Positions 17,841 to 25,986 of a stretch of 64,000 bases of DNA are shown here, piece by piece; positions within the stretch are counted from its first letter, which is position 1; each line of letters opens with the position of its first letter. Made by a program: the position numbers and the translations under genes. A model generated the notes under the pieces. The model was not told where the DNA came from, did not search any database, and was given only the letters and a program-made list of their open reading frames with translations. The stretch is from assembly GCA_024403515.1 (NCBI GenBank), contig JAKSRS010000003.1, positions 121,672 to 185,671 on the forward strand. Direction: 5' to 3'. The DNA is from Lachnospiraceae bacterium. GTDB taxonomy: Bacteria > Bacillota > Clostridia > Lachnospirales > Lachnospiraceae.

Positions 17841-19249
17841 GAAAGGGTTATGTTACAGTATTCTTCGCAATATCAATGGCGCTTTTGTTGAGTTTTTTTA
17901 TGACTCTTTTAAATGGACTTATCCGTGGCGGAAGTAGATTGAAAAGTGAATGTGCCATTGATACTGCGTTGATATCAGAGTTTGCTGAATATAATCCGAT
18001 CGTTTGGAAAAAGTATGGACTTATCTTTGTAGACAGCGCTTATGGTAAATCAAAAGGCGGAATAAAAGGTCCCAAAGATCACTTAAAAAGTTGTATGAAT
18101 GAAAACTTTGACGAAAGATATCTGACCCTTTTTGGCGGTGTGGATTTATATGGTCTTAGGGTTTCAAAATGTGATATTCAGGGAATCAGATTTGCAACAG
18201 ATAATGACGGCCTGGCTATTATTGAGCAGGTCAAGAAATTAATGGAGTATAAGTTCGGAAGTGGTTACTTAAAAGAGATACTTTCTTTTGCCGGCAAGGT
18301 TGACCAGTATGATATCGACCCGACAGAATACATTTCCAAAGCGGAGCATGATAATGAAATTCTGACCAGAGATTACGACATTCATGATTATCAGGGCTGG
18401 ATAAATACAGTCGATGTCGGGGTAACTGATTCGGGGAAAGACAGCATTTCGTACTTTAGTATTCTAAGAAAGATAATTGCGAATACTGACAGTATTTCAA
18501 AAGAGTATATAAACGAGGAAAGTCTCATATCAAACAGGCAGATGAATACAGGAAATCTGTCAACCGACTATAAAGTATCTGAAATTGATAAACTCATATT
18601 TAAGCAATATTTATTCGATTTCTTATCATCTTATTTATTCTATAGGGAAGGATCCAAACTTTCCTATCAAAGTGAATATCTTATCTTCGGAAAGAGTAGT
18701 GATATTCAGAATCTGGAACTGTCAGCTAAAAGGATAATGTTTATCAGGCTGGCAGCAGACATACTTTCACTTTTATCAGACCATGAACGAATGGAAAAAA
18801 TAGAAGGAATAGGAAAAATAATAGGAGTTCTGCTTGGTGCACCAGAAATAGAAGGGTTGATTACTACGGTCATTGTGGCGGGTTGGTCTTACCTTGAGGC
18901 AGTTGCGGACACAAAGGTTTTATTCTCCGGAAAAAAGGTTCCTTTTATGAAGGGGCATGATGAGTGGATAACGGGTCTATCGGGTATTTTTTCAGGAAAA
19001 GATTCCTATGACGATATGGAAGGTATGTCATATAGAGACTACATAAGAGTTTTTATCTTTCTAAGTAAGCAGCAGACATTAATGGAGCGCTTTATGAATC
19101 TTATCGAGTCAGATGTAAGAAAAGAAAGTGGTTACGAAGCTTTCAGACTTGATAATTGTTTCGATTATATTGAAGCAGAAGTTGAAGTGACGTCCAAAAG
19201 AGGTTTTTCTTTTGAAATGAAAAGACGTCGCGGTATATCACATGATTGA
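17837..19249 (+). CDS. DUF5702-like tad-locus protein
   Basis: 470 residues. The N-terminus RKGYVTVFFAISMALLLSFF is a pseudopilin-like leader with one membrane helix; Gly4 would be at -1, but +5 is Phe rather than Glu. The long remainder is soluble and presumably exported. This architecture matches the DUF5702 proteins of Clostridia tad operons (KGYITVFLAL type N-terminus). The start is TTG at 17837 overlapping the flp stop. A minor pilin or tip/assembly role is inferred. No enzymatic motif is seen. Confidence 0.65.
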   Translation: MRKGYVTVFFAISMALLLSFFMTLLNGLIRGGSRLKSECAIDTALISEFAEYNPIVWKKYGLIFVDSAYGKSKGGIKGPKDHLKSCMNENFDERYLTLFGGVDLYGLRVSKCDIQGIRFATDNDGLAIIEQVKKLMEYKFGSGYLKEILSFAGKVDQYDIDPTEYISKAEHDNEILTRDYDIHDYQGWINTVDVGVTDSGKDSISYFSILRKIIANTDSISKEYINEESLISNRQMNTGNLSTDYKVSEIDKLIFKQYLFDFLSSYLFYREGSKLSYQSEYLIFGKSSDIQNLELSAKRIMFIRLAADILSLLSDHERMEKIEGIGKIIGVLLGAPEIEGLITTVIVAGWSYLEAVADTKVLFSGKKVPFMKGHDEWITGLSGIFSGKDSYDDMEGMSYRDYIRVFIFLSKQQTLMERFMNLIESDVRKESGYEAFRLDNCFDYIEAEVEVTSKRGFSFEMKRRRGISHD

Positions 19250-19268
19250 AAATTGGAGAGTTTAGAGG

Positions 19269-20198
19269 ATGTCCTTGTTCGATATCATTCCCTACAAAAT
19301 CCATAAAGGACAACAACTATTAACAAAATTACACAAATCACTGTTCCCGGCAGTAATAAAAAATCCGAATGCTAAATTCTTTGGCATGCAAATTTCTTAT
19401 CGAAGAAGGGCGTCCTTTAAACTTTCCAAAAGACTTTCATGTGGATCGGTTTCGATAGAAGCCGCAGCGGCCTTTCCGGTTATTCTTCTTCTGTTTTTAT
19501 CCTTTTTCTGGACTCTTTTGCTTTTTTGGGTACATACAGAGATTGAGGCGAAGCTATATAGCATAGGAAATGAGGTGGTGGCATGTTCCTATGCTTATAG
19601 CGAAGTGTTTTCAAAAGAAAACCTGGATTCAGATCTGATAAACGAGATAGTATCGGTTAGTTTCAATCAAGGCTACGTAGTTAAAAAACTTAAAGAAAGC
19701 CCTGCAGGTAAATGGACTAAGAATCTAAATGCAATCCTTTCGGATATAAAAACAAGCGATACAGTTGATATTAGCGTAACGTATTTTGTTAAGCCAATAA
19801 TGACAGTTCCGGGCTTTAAGGGAGTGTGGCTTACTAATCATTTTTATTCTAAAAGCTACACGGGGTTTAGCTGCAGCAAGGAAAAAGATATTGAAGATGT
19901 AATAGTGTATATAACTAAAACCGGAAGTGTATATCACACTTCACTGGCCTGCTCATCTATAAAAAGTAAGGTCGATATGGTCAGTAAAAATGACATATCC
20001 AAGGTAAGGAATAAAGATAAGGCCAAGTATTATCCATGTAAAAAGTGTTCGTCCACAGATGATGGAAATGTTGTATACATCACAGAATATGGAAATCGAT
20101 ATCACCAAAGCATTAACTGTTCGGAACTTAAGGTAGATGTCTATGGTGTTAAACTATCCGAGGTTAATGGAAGGAGAAAATGCAGATTATGTCCATAG
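19269..20198 (+). CDS. TadE-like pseudopilin with tandem Cys/His C-terminal modules
   Basis: 309 residues. An unusually long basic N-terminal stretch (~59 residues) precedes the TadE-type signal CGSVSIEAAAAFP, where Gly59 and Glu64 fit -1/+5, and a membrane helix (VILLLFLSFFWTLLLFWV). The C-terminal ~105 residues hold two copies of a module: VYITKTGSVYHTSLACSSIK with CKKC further on, and VYITEYGNRYHQSINCSELK ending CRLC. Each offers one His and three Cys, a plausible zinc site, resembling small phage/Ada-like metal-binding repeats. Its 3' end overlaps the next gene by 19 bases. Confidence 0.7.
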   Translation: MSLFDIIPYKIHKGQQLLTKLHKSLFPAVIKNPNAKFFGMQISYRRRASFKLSKRLSCGSVSIEAAAAFPVILLLFLSFFWTLLLFWVHTEIEAKLYSIGNEVVACSYAYSEVFSKENLDSDLINEIVSVSFNQGYVVKKLKESPAGKWTKNLNAILSDIKTSDTVDISVTYFVKPIMTVPGFKGVWLTNHFYSKSYTGFSCSKEKDIEDVIVYITKTGSVYHTSLACSSIKSKVDMVSKNDISKVRNKDKAKYYPCKKCSSTDDGNVVYITEYGNRYHQSINCSELKVDVYGVKLSEVNGRRKCRLCP

Positions 20199-20632
20199 CA
20201 TATGAATATGAAAAGCTTAGATGGATATTTTTACTTTTAGTGTTATTACCTGAATCTGTTTCAGATATAAAAGAAAGAAAAATTCATCTTTTTGTTATTA
20301 TACCTGCTGTTTTAATTGCAGAGTTTTTATATGGACTCTTTCTTTCAACAAACGGCATGGAACTGATATTTAACCTCATCCCAGGTGTCTTGCTACTTTT
20401 ACTCGCCCACTTTTCTAAAGAGTCTGTAGGATATGGAGATGGTATATCCCTGCTCTTTGTTGGAGCGGTACTTGGAATGAGTAACACTTTCTTTGTCCTG
20501 GTTTTAGCATTTAGCGGATGTGCAATCTTAGGACTTATTGTTCTTCTTTTCAAACTTGGAAATAAGAAAAGCAGACTTCCTTTCCTGCCCTTTATTCTTG
20601 GAGCGTCATTAATATGCGAATTAGTTGTATAA
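20180..20632 (+). CDS. prepilin peptidase, A24 family, second copy
   Basis: 150 residues, at least five hydrophobic segments. Catalytic aspartates are visible in SVSDIKERKIHL (Asp29) and in GYGDGISL (Asp87, GxGD). It is the second A24 peptidase in the same operon and is clearly divergent from the first. The start overlaps the preceding gene and its end overlaps the next, so all three are probably translationally coupled. Division of labour between the two peptidases (pilin versus pseudopilins) is an inference. Confidence 0.85.
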   Translation: MQIMSIAYEYEKLRWIFLLLVLLPESVSDIKERKIHLFVIIPAVLIAEFLYGLFLSTNGMELIFNLIPGVLLLLLAHFSKESVGYGDGISLLFVGAVLGMSNTFFVLVLAFSGCAILGLIVLLFKLGNKKSRLPFLPFILGASLICELVV

Positions 20633-21075
20633 AAAAGAGTGCCTGTTTGGGAGGGTATTTTACGGTTGAGGCAGCAGTGTTAATGCCATTTTTACTGGCA
20701 CTTACCTTTCTTTTTACGTATTCATTAATATACATTTATAACCTGACACTTCTGACTCAGGATACTTACTATACCTGTGAAAAAGTAAGGGAAGCTATTT
20801 TGGAAAATGAGGATCCCAAAATAGAAGCCGGAAAGGTTTATTCGGCTTTAAAGAAAGAGTCACCTTATGTCTCGTGTGAAAACCTATCCATGAAATACTC
20901 TAAATCCGGCTATAAAATATACGTCGATTCCAAAGCGAAATTCAAGATTCCGATAAAATCATTTCTTGGAAGATTCTTTAACCCATTTAATGAAAAGATG
21001 AATGTAGAAGAATATACCTACATCACGAAGCCACAAAATATTATGAGAATGTCTTATATAATCAAGGAGCGATAA
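20614..21075 (+). CDS. TadE-like pseudopilin
   Basis: 153 residues. The leader ends GG and is followed by YFTVEAAVLMPFLLALTFLF: Gly14 at -1 and Glu19 at +5 form a prepilin peptidase site, followed by the membrane helix. The remaining ~110 residues are exported. This matches TadE/TadF-family minor pseudopilins. It begins inside the second prepilin peptidase gene and lies six bases before the DUF6382-like gene. Confidence 0.78.
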   Translation: MRISCIKKSACLGGYFTVEAAVLMPFLLALTFLFTYSLIYIYNLTLLTQDTYYTCEKVREAILENEDPKIEAGKVYSALKKESPYVSCENLSMKYSKSGYKIYVDSKAKFKIPIKSFLGRFFNPFNEKMNVEEYTYITKPQNIMRMSYIIKER

Positions 21076-21081
21076 ATACTT

Positions 21082-21828
21082 ATGAAAGACTGGACTGTAA
21101 TTCGAGAATTAAATCACACATATCTTGTTTGTGATGAAGATGAAGATTATATAATGTCGGATTTCAGGTTTAGGATGCTAAGAGAAAACAAAGCTACTTA
21201 CCTTGTCTCGATGGATATAAGAAATATTAACGGTGTTTTTAAGGTCTATTATGACATCACGGACCTTGAATCTGTCGAGGCAGTAATACAAGCACATACC
21301 ATAACATATAATGATATGGAAAATATTTTAAAATCAGTAGTTATGGCTTCATCAGAACTTGAAAAGTTTTTTTGCGAAGAGGACACACTCGTTCTTTTGC
21401 CAAATCTGATTTTTAAAAACAGAGAAACCGATTCGTACGAGTTTATATGTTATCCGGACAGGTCGCCGGAAAATAACTATCAGCTAAAACTAATATCTTT
21501 TTTTATGGAACATATCGAGGTTAAGGATGAAGATGCAACTGAGGGGTTGTTTGAAATATATGATATGGCCATAAATGGTGTGAAGAAGTATAAAACTCTT
21601 TATGAGAAGCTTATTTCGCACAGAAAAGAAGAAGAGCCGGATAAGCCCTTAGAGCAAGAATCTTTGAATGCATATGACGATGGCTACAAGAAAGAAGAGC
21701 GTGAAAATGCAATGAAGAAGCTTAGGGAGAAATACTATATACCATCCCTTCAGGAAAGCCTGGCAGGCCTGTTTTTACTAAGCGGAATTATTTCAGTTTG
21801 TGTGTACATATATCTTGGATGGATATAG
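21082..21828 (+). CDS. DUF6382-like protein with C-terminal membrane helix
   Basis: 248 residues. The N-terminal ~170 (NHTYLVCDEDEDYIMSDF; RNINGVFKVYYDITDLES) resemble the DUF6382 domain that, in my recollection, often precedes an FHA domain in tad loci of Lachnospiraceae. Here no FHA follows: a charged linker leads to a single terminal membrane helix (LAGLFLLSGIISVCVYIYLGW). A cytosolic regulatory domain tethered to the pilus platform is inferred. The ribosome binding site AAGGAG is at 21064-21069. Confidence 0.6.
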   Translation: MKDWTVIRELNHTYLVCDEDEDYIMSDFRFRMLRENKATYLVSMDIRNINGVFKVYYDITDLESVEAVIQAHTITYNDMENILKSVVMASSELEKFFCEEDTLVLLPNLIFKNRETDSYEFICYPDRSPENNYQLKLISFFMEHIEVKDEDATEGLFEIYDMAINGVKKYKTLYEKLISHRKEEEPDKPLEQESLNAYDDGYKKEERENAMKKLREKYYIPSLQESLAGLFLLSGIISVCVYIYLGWI

Positions 21829-21842
21829 GAAAGAAGGCATAA

Positions 21843-22088
21843 ATGAGTAAATGGAAAAAAGCCAAAGAAAGGCTACTTAAATATTCAAAGGATTATACGC
21901 TCGAAGAACTTACGGAATTTTTGGATTCTATTGGGTTTGAAAAGTTAATGGATGAAACAAGTAGCGAATACTGCTGCTTTTTTGATCGATTTCAAAAGAG
22001 GATTATCATTATACCAAATGTAAAACATCCCGGAAGTGACATCATAAAGCAGGTAGTTGGCAGTCTGATTGAGAATGGGGATATGTAA
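21843..22088 (+). CDS. HicA-like small protein, probably catalytically degenerate
   Basis: 81 residues. The layout matches the HicA double-stranded-RNA-binding toxin fold: EELTEFLDSIGFEKL, then a strand pair with RIIIIPNVKHPGSDIIKQVV and a final helix. The catalytic GSHH turn of HicA is replaced by TSSEYCC, so RNase activity is doubtful; one His remains in VKHPG. It overlaps the HicB-like gene by one base (TAATG), the usual toxin-then-antitoxin order. It lies 14 bases after the DUF6382-like gene, so it may be transcribed with the tad operon. Confidence 0.5.
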   Translation: MSKWKKAKERLLKYSKDYTLEELTEFLDSIGFEKLMDETSSEYCCFFDRFQKRIIIIPNVKHPGSDIIKQVVGSLIENGDM

Positions 22089-22420
22089 TGCAAAGTATAA
22101 GTTATAAAGGCTACAGATTGTGCCTTGATGAAAATGATGAAAAAGCCGTCTGTATCAGGCTTAGTGGAATAAGAGATCTTGTTATTTGCAGTGTCACAGA
22201 TTTTGACACGATAGCAGACAGGTTTACTACACTGGTAGAAGAATATACAAGGGTATGCAGTATTATTGGTAAAAAGCCTCAAAGCCCCTTCCCGGACGAA
22301 CTAAGGCTAAATCTTGATGGCAGAGTACAAAGATATTTAGAGGACGAATCCTACAGAAAAAAGGTAACAGTAGAAAAGCTTATTGAAGATATTGTAAAAG
22401 AGTATGTAAAAACCCGTTAA
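22088..22420 (+). CDS. HicB-like antitoxin-family protein
   Basis: 110 residues. YKGYRLCLDENDEKAVCIRLSGIRD with the following helix (FDTIADRFTTLVEEYTRVC) and GKKPQSPFPDELRLNLDG reproduce the partial RNase-H fold of HicB, where eAxxxf...vddYLexCxexGkxP is the pattern. The C-terminal helices (VTVEKLIEDIVKEY) match the ribbon-helix-helix-like tail of the family, which binds DNA and autoregulates. It starts at the last base of the HicA-like stop codon. Confidence 0.6.
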   Translation: MQSISYKGYRLCLDENDEKAVCIRLSGIRDLVICSVTDFDTIADRFTTLVEEYTRVCSIIGKKPQSPFPDELRLNLDGRVQRYLEDESYRKKVTVEKLIEDIVKEYVKTR

Positions 22421-22527
22421 AAAAGGGCTTATAAACACAATAACGCTTTCCTATTTAATACATAAGTGCTAAAATGTGTTATGAACTGGTTAACATGATA
22501 TAGCTTGTACGTGCTGGGAGGTTTGGT

Positions 22528-23028
22528 ATGAGTGGGAAATTAAAGAAGCAGGTTGACTTGCAAGTCATTCTGATGATCGTAGTTGTTATATTTATGTTTG
22601 GGGTGGCTTTTTTCTGGATTGGATATTCTATTCATATACGTCTGTTTGGAAGAGAGTTCACTCGCCAGGTTGGAATCAATCTCACGGGCCAGGTAACGGT
22701 ATATGCCAAGACGAATGGGGATATATACTTACTAGATAAAGATACTGTAAATAATATTGCCAAGGCATCAGTTATCGGGTTTGTAAACGAGAAGAGCCGT
22801 AAGGATAAAGTGACCGGAAAGAGTATTACACTTATTACCAAAGCACCTGATCAGGTGGATCGGAGTATGACGATAGAAGAACTTACTAACGGCAAGTTAC
22901 TTATAACAATCGAGAACGAAAACGGAAAAATCCAAAGTGTAACTGAAGAAACCAAGTATTTCTGGTTCGAAGACCGTATTGCCAAGAATGATAAATCTGT
23001 AAAGGTAACGGTAATTCCTTCAAAATAA
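22528..23028 (+). CDS. single-pass membrane protein of unknown function
   Basis: 166 residues. A short cytosolic start (MSGKLKKQVDLQ) is followed by a helix (VILMIVVVIFMFGVAFFWIGY) and an exported domain of ~125 residues rich in Lys, Asp and Thr. No family is recognised. GGGAGG lies 9 bases before the ATG. It stands alone between the HicB-like gene and a convergent minus-strand cluster, separated from the former by ~107 bases with no clear terminator, so it could still belong to the tad transcript. Confidence 0.6.
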   Translation: MSGKLKKQVDLQVILMIVVVIFMFGVAFFWIGYSIHIRLFGREFTRQVGINLTGQVTVYAKTNGDIYLLDKDTVNNIAKASVIGFVNEKSRKDKVTGKSITLITKAPDQVDRSMTIEELTNGKLLITIENENGKIQSVTEETKYFWFEDRIAKNDKSVKVTVIPSK

Positions 23029-23062
23029 GTTAATTAATATAAGAGAGATTTATAAAGAAAAT

Positions 23063-23147
23063 ACCAGGGGTAAATGATTGTCTTGCCTTTTAGGATATCC
23101 CGTAAAAGGAGTACATATCATTTATCTCTGGTACTATTATTTTTTTC
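23063..23147. terminator. bidirectional composite terminator
   Basis: Outer arms ACCAGGGGTAAATGAT (23063-23078) and ATCATTTATCTCTGGT (23117-23132) pair over 16 bp with two G:U pairs. Inside, CCTTTTA (23086-23092) pairs with TAAAAGG (23103-23109). A T-rich run follows on the + strand, and an ATTTTCTTT run on the other strand. It separates convergent genes. Confidence 0.75.
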
Positions 23148-24438
23148 TGCTTTTTGATATAAGCTGAAGTTTTAATATTAAAAACATAGCCATAACAGAT
23201 GGCAGTAATGCTCTATGAGTCATTGTAAAATGTAAATAAGAATGATTACTTAGAACAATAAATCTAATGATTGGAACAAAGCATATTATTAAAAGCAGCC
23301 TTCCAAAATCAAAATTTTTCCCTGACTTTCTGTATAAGAATATAAAGCATAGTAAACCCAATACGAGGACTACTGAAAGCCAGTTTAGGCTAAGCGGCAT
23401 GAAACTGAAAGGGAAAAGACTTCCTAAATTTCTTCCAAGAGCCATAATAATCTGGCGTGGTAAGTTTAAACTTTCACCTACTTCCAGGGTCCATTTGGCC
23501 GAGTGGCTGGCGGCCTGAGTAAATGCATTCACATCTGTAACTGCAGTCGTCAGTATCCATTTCATAGCCCACATCAGACCATAAGACAATCCAAAGCCAA
23601 AGAATGACTTAATCATAAATACCATTTCTTTGGAAAAGTCTTTTAATGTTTCCTTCTTGTACTTAATAGCATAATAGGCTACAAGGCAGGTTAGGTATGG
23701 AAGTGTTTCTGTCGTTAAAAAGTCAAGAAAATTAGTTACTACACCAAGCGAAACAAAGAATGCCAAAAAGGCACTTTCAGAGGCATTCTTTGAAATGAGC
23801 CATAATTCAACCAGTAAAGCCAAAAGACAAAGCATATGCATTGTTGTAAATTCAATGCATGTAAAGGCCATAAAAGAGTTACTGAATACTAATCCTATGC
23901 CAAGGGAAAAGGCCAGATCTTTATAATCATTTTTAATCAGATACGTAAATACTAAGGCAAGCATTAGTAACAGCATAAAGCCGTTTAATATATATATCCC
24001 TTTACATGTTAATAGTAAAAGAAGAGGCCTTAGAAAAGCTGTACTTCCGTGCCAGTATCTGCTGTATTCAGCATTTGGAGCCAAATCATTTTCAATTGCG
24101 TCAAGTAACATGGCTGATGATTTGTATTCTCCATCTACTACGGCGTCATAATATTCGTCTTTTAACATGCTGCTAAGTGGATGACTTGAATCCTCATAAT
24201 ACATGATGTTAAAGAGAATAGGATCTGAAAAGTAGTCTATGGACAATTTGTAATTACCAGGAAGCCACTGATATACCGGTTTGAATGGTTCCCAGTATTT
24301 ACCGGACTGATAAATATTCTCTTTTATATTTTCGCTTTTAACTGCACTTACTGAAATCAAAAGCACAATGGCACAGAAAAGGAACGTAATAACAAATGTC
24401 AGACCGCATATAAAAAGTTCTTTTGATCGTTTACCCAT
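23137..24438 (-). CDS. polytopic membrane protein, GT-C glycosyltransferase-like
   Basis: 433 residues with about ten hydrophobic helices. After the first helix there is a ~100-residue extracytoplasmic loop with several Asp/Glu (YFSDP, DEYYD) and WHGSTAFLRPLLLLL. This is the general shape of GT-C enzymes that use lipid-linked sugars, but no specific family signature is certain. It is the last gene of a three-gene minus-strand group, 18 bases after the secreted peptidase. A role in surface glycan assembly is inferred. Confidence 0.55.
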   Translation of the reverse strand: MGKRSKELFICGLTFVITFLFCAIVLLISVSAVKSENIKENIYQSGKYWEPFKPVYQWLPGNYKLSIDYFSDPILFNIMYYEDSSHPLSSMLKDEYYDAVVDGEYKSSAMLLDAIENDLAPNAEYSRYWHGSTAFLRPLLLLLTCKGIYILNGFMLLLMLALVFTYLIKNDYKDLAFSLGIGLVFSNSFMAFTCIEFTTMHMLCLLALLVELWLISKNASESAFLAFFVSLGVVTNFLDFLTTETLPYLTCLVAYYAIKYKKETLKDFSKEMVFMIKSFFGFGLSYGLMWAMKWILTTAVTDVNAFTQAASHSAKWTLEVGESLNLPRQIIMALGRNLGSLFPFSFMPLSLNWLSVVLVLGLLCFIFLYRKSGKNFDFGRLLLIICFVPIIRFIVLSNHSYLHFTMTHRALLPSVMAMFLILKLQLISKSRKK

Positions 24439-24456
24439 ATAACCCTCTTAACCATT

Positions 24457-25986
24457 CTAATAACCGGATATCTTAACCTTCGAAGAAAGTCCTTTCTTCT
24501 TAAAAATCTTTTTATAGTCCGAAAGCTTCTTTTTAGGAACCTTGATGACTGTCTTACTTGAGATATTACTAAAGGCCTTAGATGATATATTTTTACTGCT
24601 TAGTACAGTAGAGGATATCTTGAGTGTTTTGAGGTTTTTACACTTAGCCCAGACACCGTTTCCTAATTTTTCAACTTTGGAAGGAATTGTAAGACTCTTA
24701 AGCCCAATGCATCCGTAGAAAGCTTCACTTCCTATAGTTTTAACTGACGAGGGAAGAGTAATGCTTGTAAGTTTACTACAGTTTTTAAAGCAAGCTTTGG
24801 GAATCTCGCTGATTCCTGAGGGAAAAGTTACTGAGGTAACAGTTTTATTATTGTAAAATGCCTTGGATGAAAGGGACTTTACTTTAAATCTGCGACCTTT
24901 ATAAGTTACGTATGTCGGAATCTTAACCTTGGAACTATTTGAAGGCTTTACGAATTCGACGTATTTTTTGTTAAAGTTTGTTATCTTAAACTTTCCGGCA
25001 GAGTCAGTAAAACTTGTGGCTTTATTTTCTTTAGATAACTGTTTTAAAGAAAGCTTTATCTGATTTTCACACACTTTGCAGTAGGGATATTCTTTACCAA
25101 GATATCGCATTTTGCAGTTTTGTGATGGTCTGTACCAGTTATAGGCGGTTTCGTAAGGGTATATACCTATACCAAGGAACTTAAGAAAGCTTTTCCACTT
25201 AACCTTTGAAGGGCTACTTTCCTGGGTCATATTAGGTGATTCACGAAGATACTGTGGACCGGCATAATATTCGTCTGCAAGTGAGCCAAAGGAATGACCA
25301 ATCTCATGAACCATAATCTCAGTAGATAAGTAGTTGATTGAACCTGTAGCGCATACAGATCCACCGCCGCCACCATACTTTTCATCGTTTACAAGAACAA
25401 GAATCTGATCATAATAGGGAAAATAGTATGAAGCAGTAGCTGTAACTCTTGAAGTATCAGTAGGGTACAAAAGTCGGTCGATTCCTGAAGTATTATAGGT
25501 AGATCTAAAGTATGTATCCTTCATATCATAAGGATCGTGAGCTACACCCGAATAATTTGAGATAACATCAACTGCATAGAAATTGATGTGGTCCTTCATG
25601 CTATCATAAGGCGGTGTATCCAGAATATAGTCTGCTATCGACTGGGCATAGTTGTTAAACTTATCCTGTTCGGATTTTGTAAATCCGTCACCCATGATAA
25701 CAAACACAACGCTTTCATCATCAAATCCGCTAACATAAAGCTCTTTGGTCTTGAAAGTGGTTATTACCGAAGAACCTGAAAGCTTATCAAGCCCCAGAGA
25801 ATTTCTAAACTCCTGATACTGGGGGATTAAGTCAACATAGTCAGGAAACATCTCGTAGTGGCCTGTGGAATCTGCATTGGGCTCTTTTACTCCCAATTCC
25901 ATGGCAAAAGAACTTCTTTGACTTCCTAAAATGATGACCAAGATTAATAGGGTTTCAATGATTGTTTTGAATAGATTTTTTTTCAT
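24457..25986 (-). CDS. secreted M64-type zinc metallopeptidase with leucine-rich repeats
   Basis: 509 residues. A signal peptide (~1-29) is followed by a catalytic domain with VFVIMGDGFTKSEQDKF (~94) and HEIGHSFGSLADEY (His227, Glu228, His231, Asp238), the HExxHxxgxxxxD zinc site of the M64 (IgA-peptidase) family. A Cys-rich patch (QNCKMRY and YCKVCENQ, ~290-310) follows. The last ~160 residues are BspA/LRR_5-type repeats (FKNCSKLTSITLPSSVKTIG and similar) with a Lys-rich end. Secretion and protein cleavage at the surface are expected from the family; the substrate is unknown. The start codon overlaps the stop of the upstream membrane protein gene (ATGA). Confidence 0.88.
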   Translation of the reverse strand: MKKNLFKTIIETLLILVIILGSQRSSFAMELGVKEPNADSTGHYEMFPDYVDLIPQYQEFRNSLGLDKLSGSSVITTFKTKELYVSGFDDESVVFVIMGDGFTKSEQDKFNNYAQSIADYILDTPPYDSMKDHINFYAVDVISNYSGVAHDPYDMKDTYFRSTYNTSGIDRLLYPTDTSRVTATASYYFPYYDQILVLVNDEKYGGGGGSVCATGSINYLSTEIMVHEIGHSFGSLADEYYAGPQYLRESPNMTQESSPSKVKWKSFLKFLGIGIYPYETAYNWYRPSQNCKMRYLGKEYPYCKVCENQIKLSLKQLSKENKATSFTDSAGKFKITNFNKKYVEFVKPSNSSKVKIPTYVTYKGRRFKVKSLSSKAFYNNKTVTSVTFPSGISEIPKACFKNCSKLTSITLPSSVKTIGSEAFYGCIGLKSLTIPSKVEKLGNGVWAKCKNLKTLKISSTVLSSKNISSKAFSNISSKTVIKVPKKKLSDYKKIFKKKGLSSKVKISGY

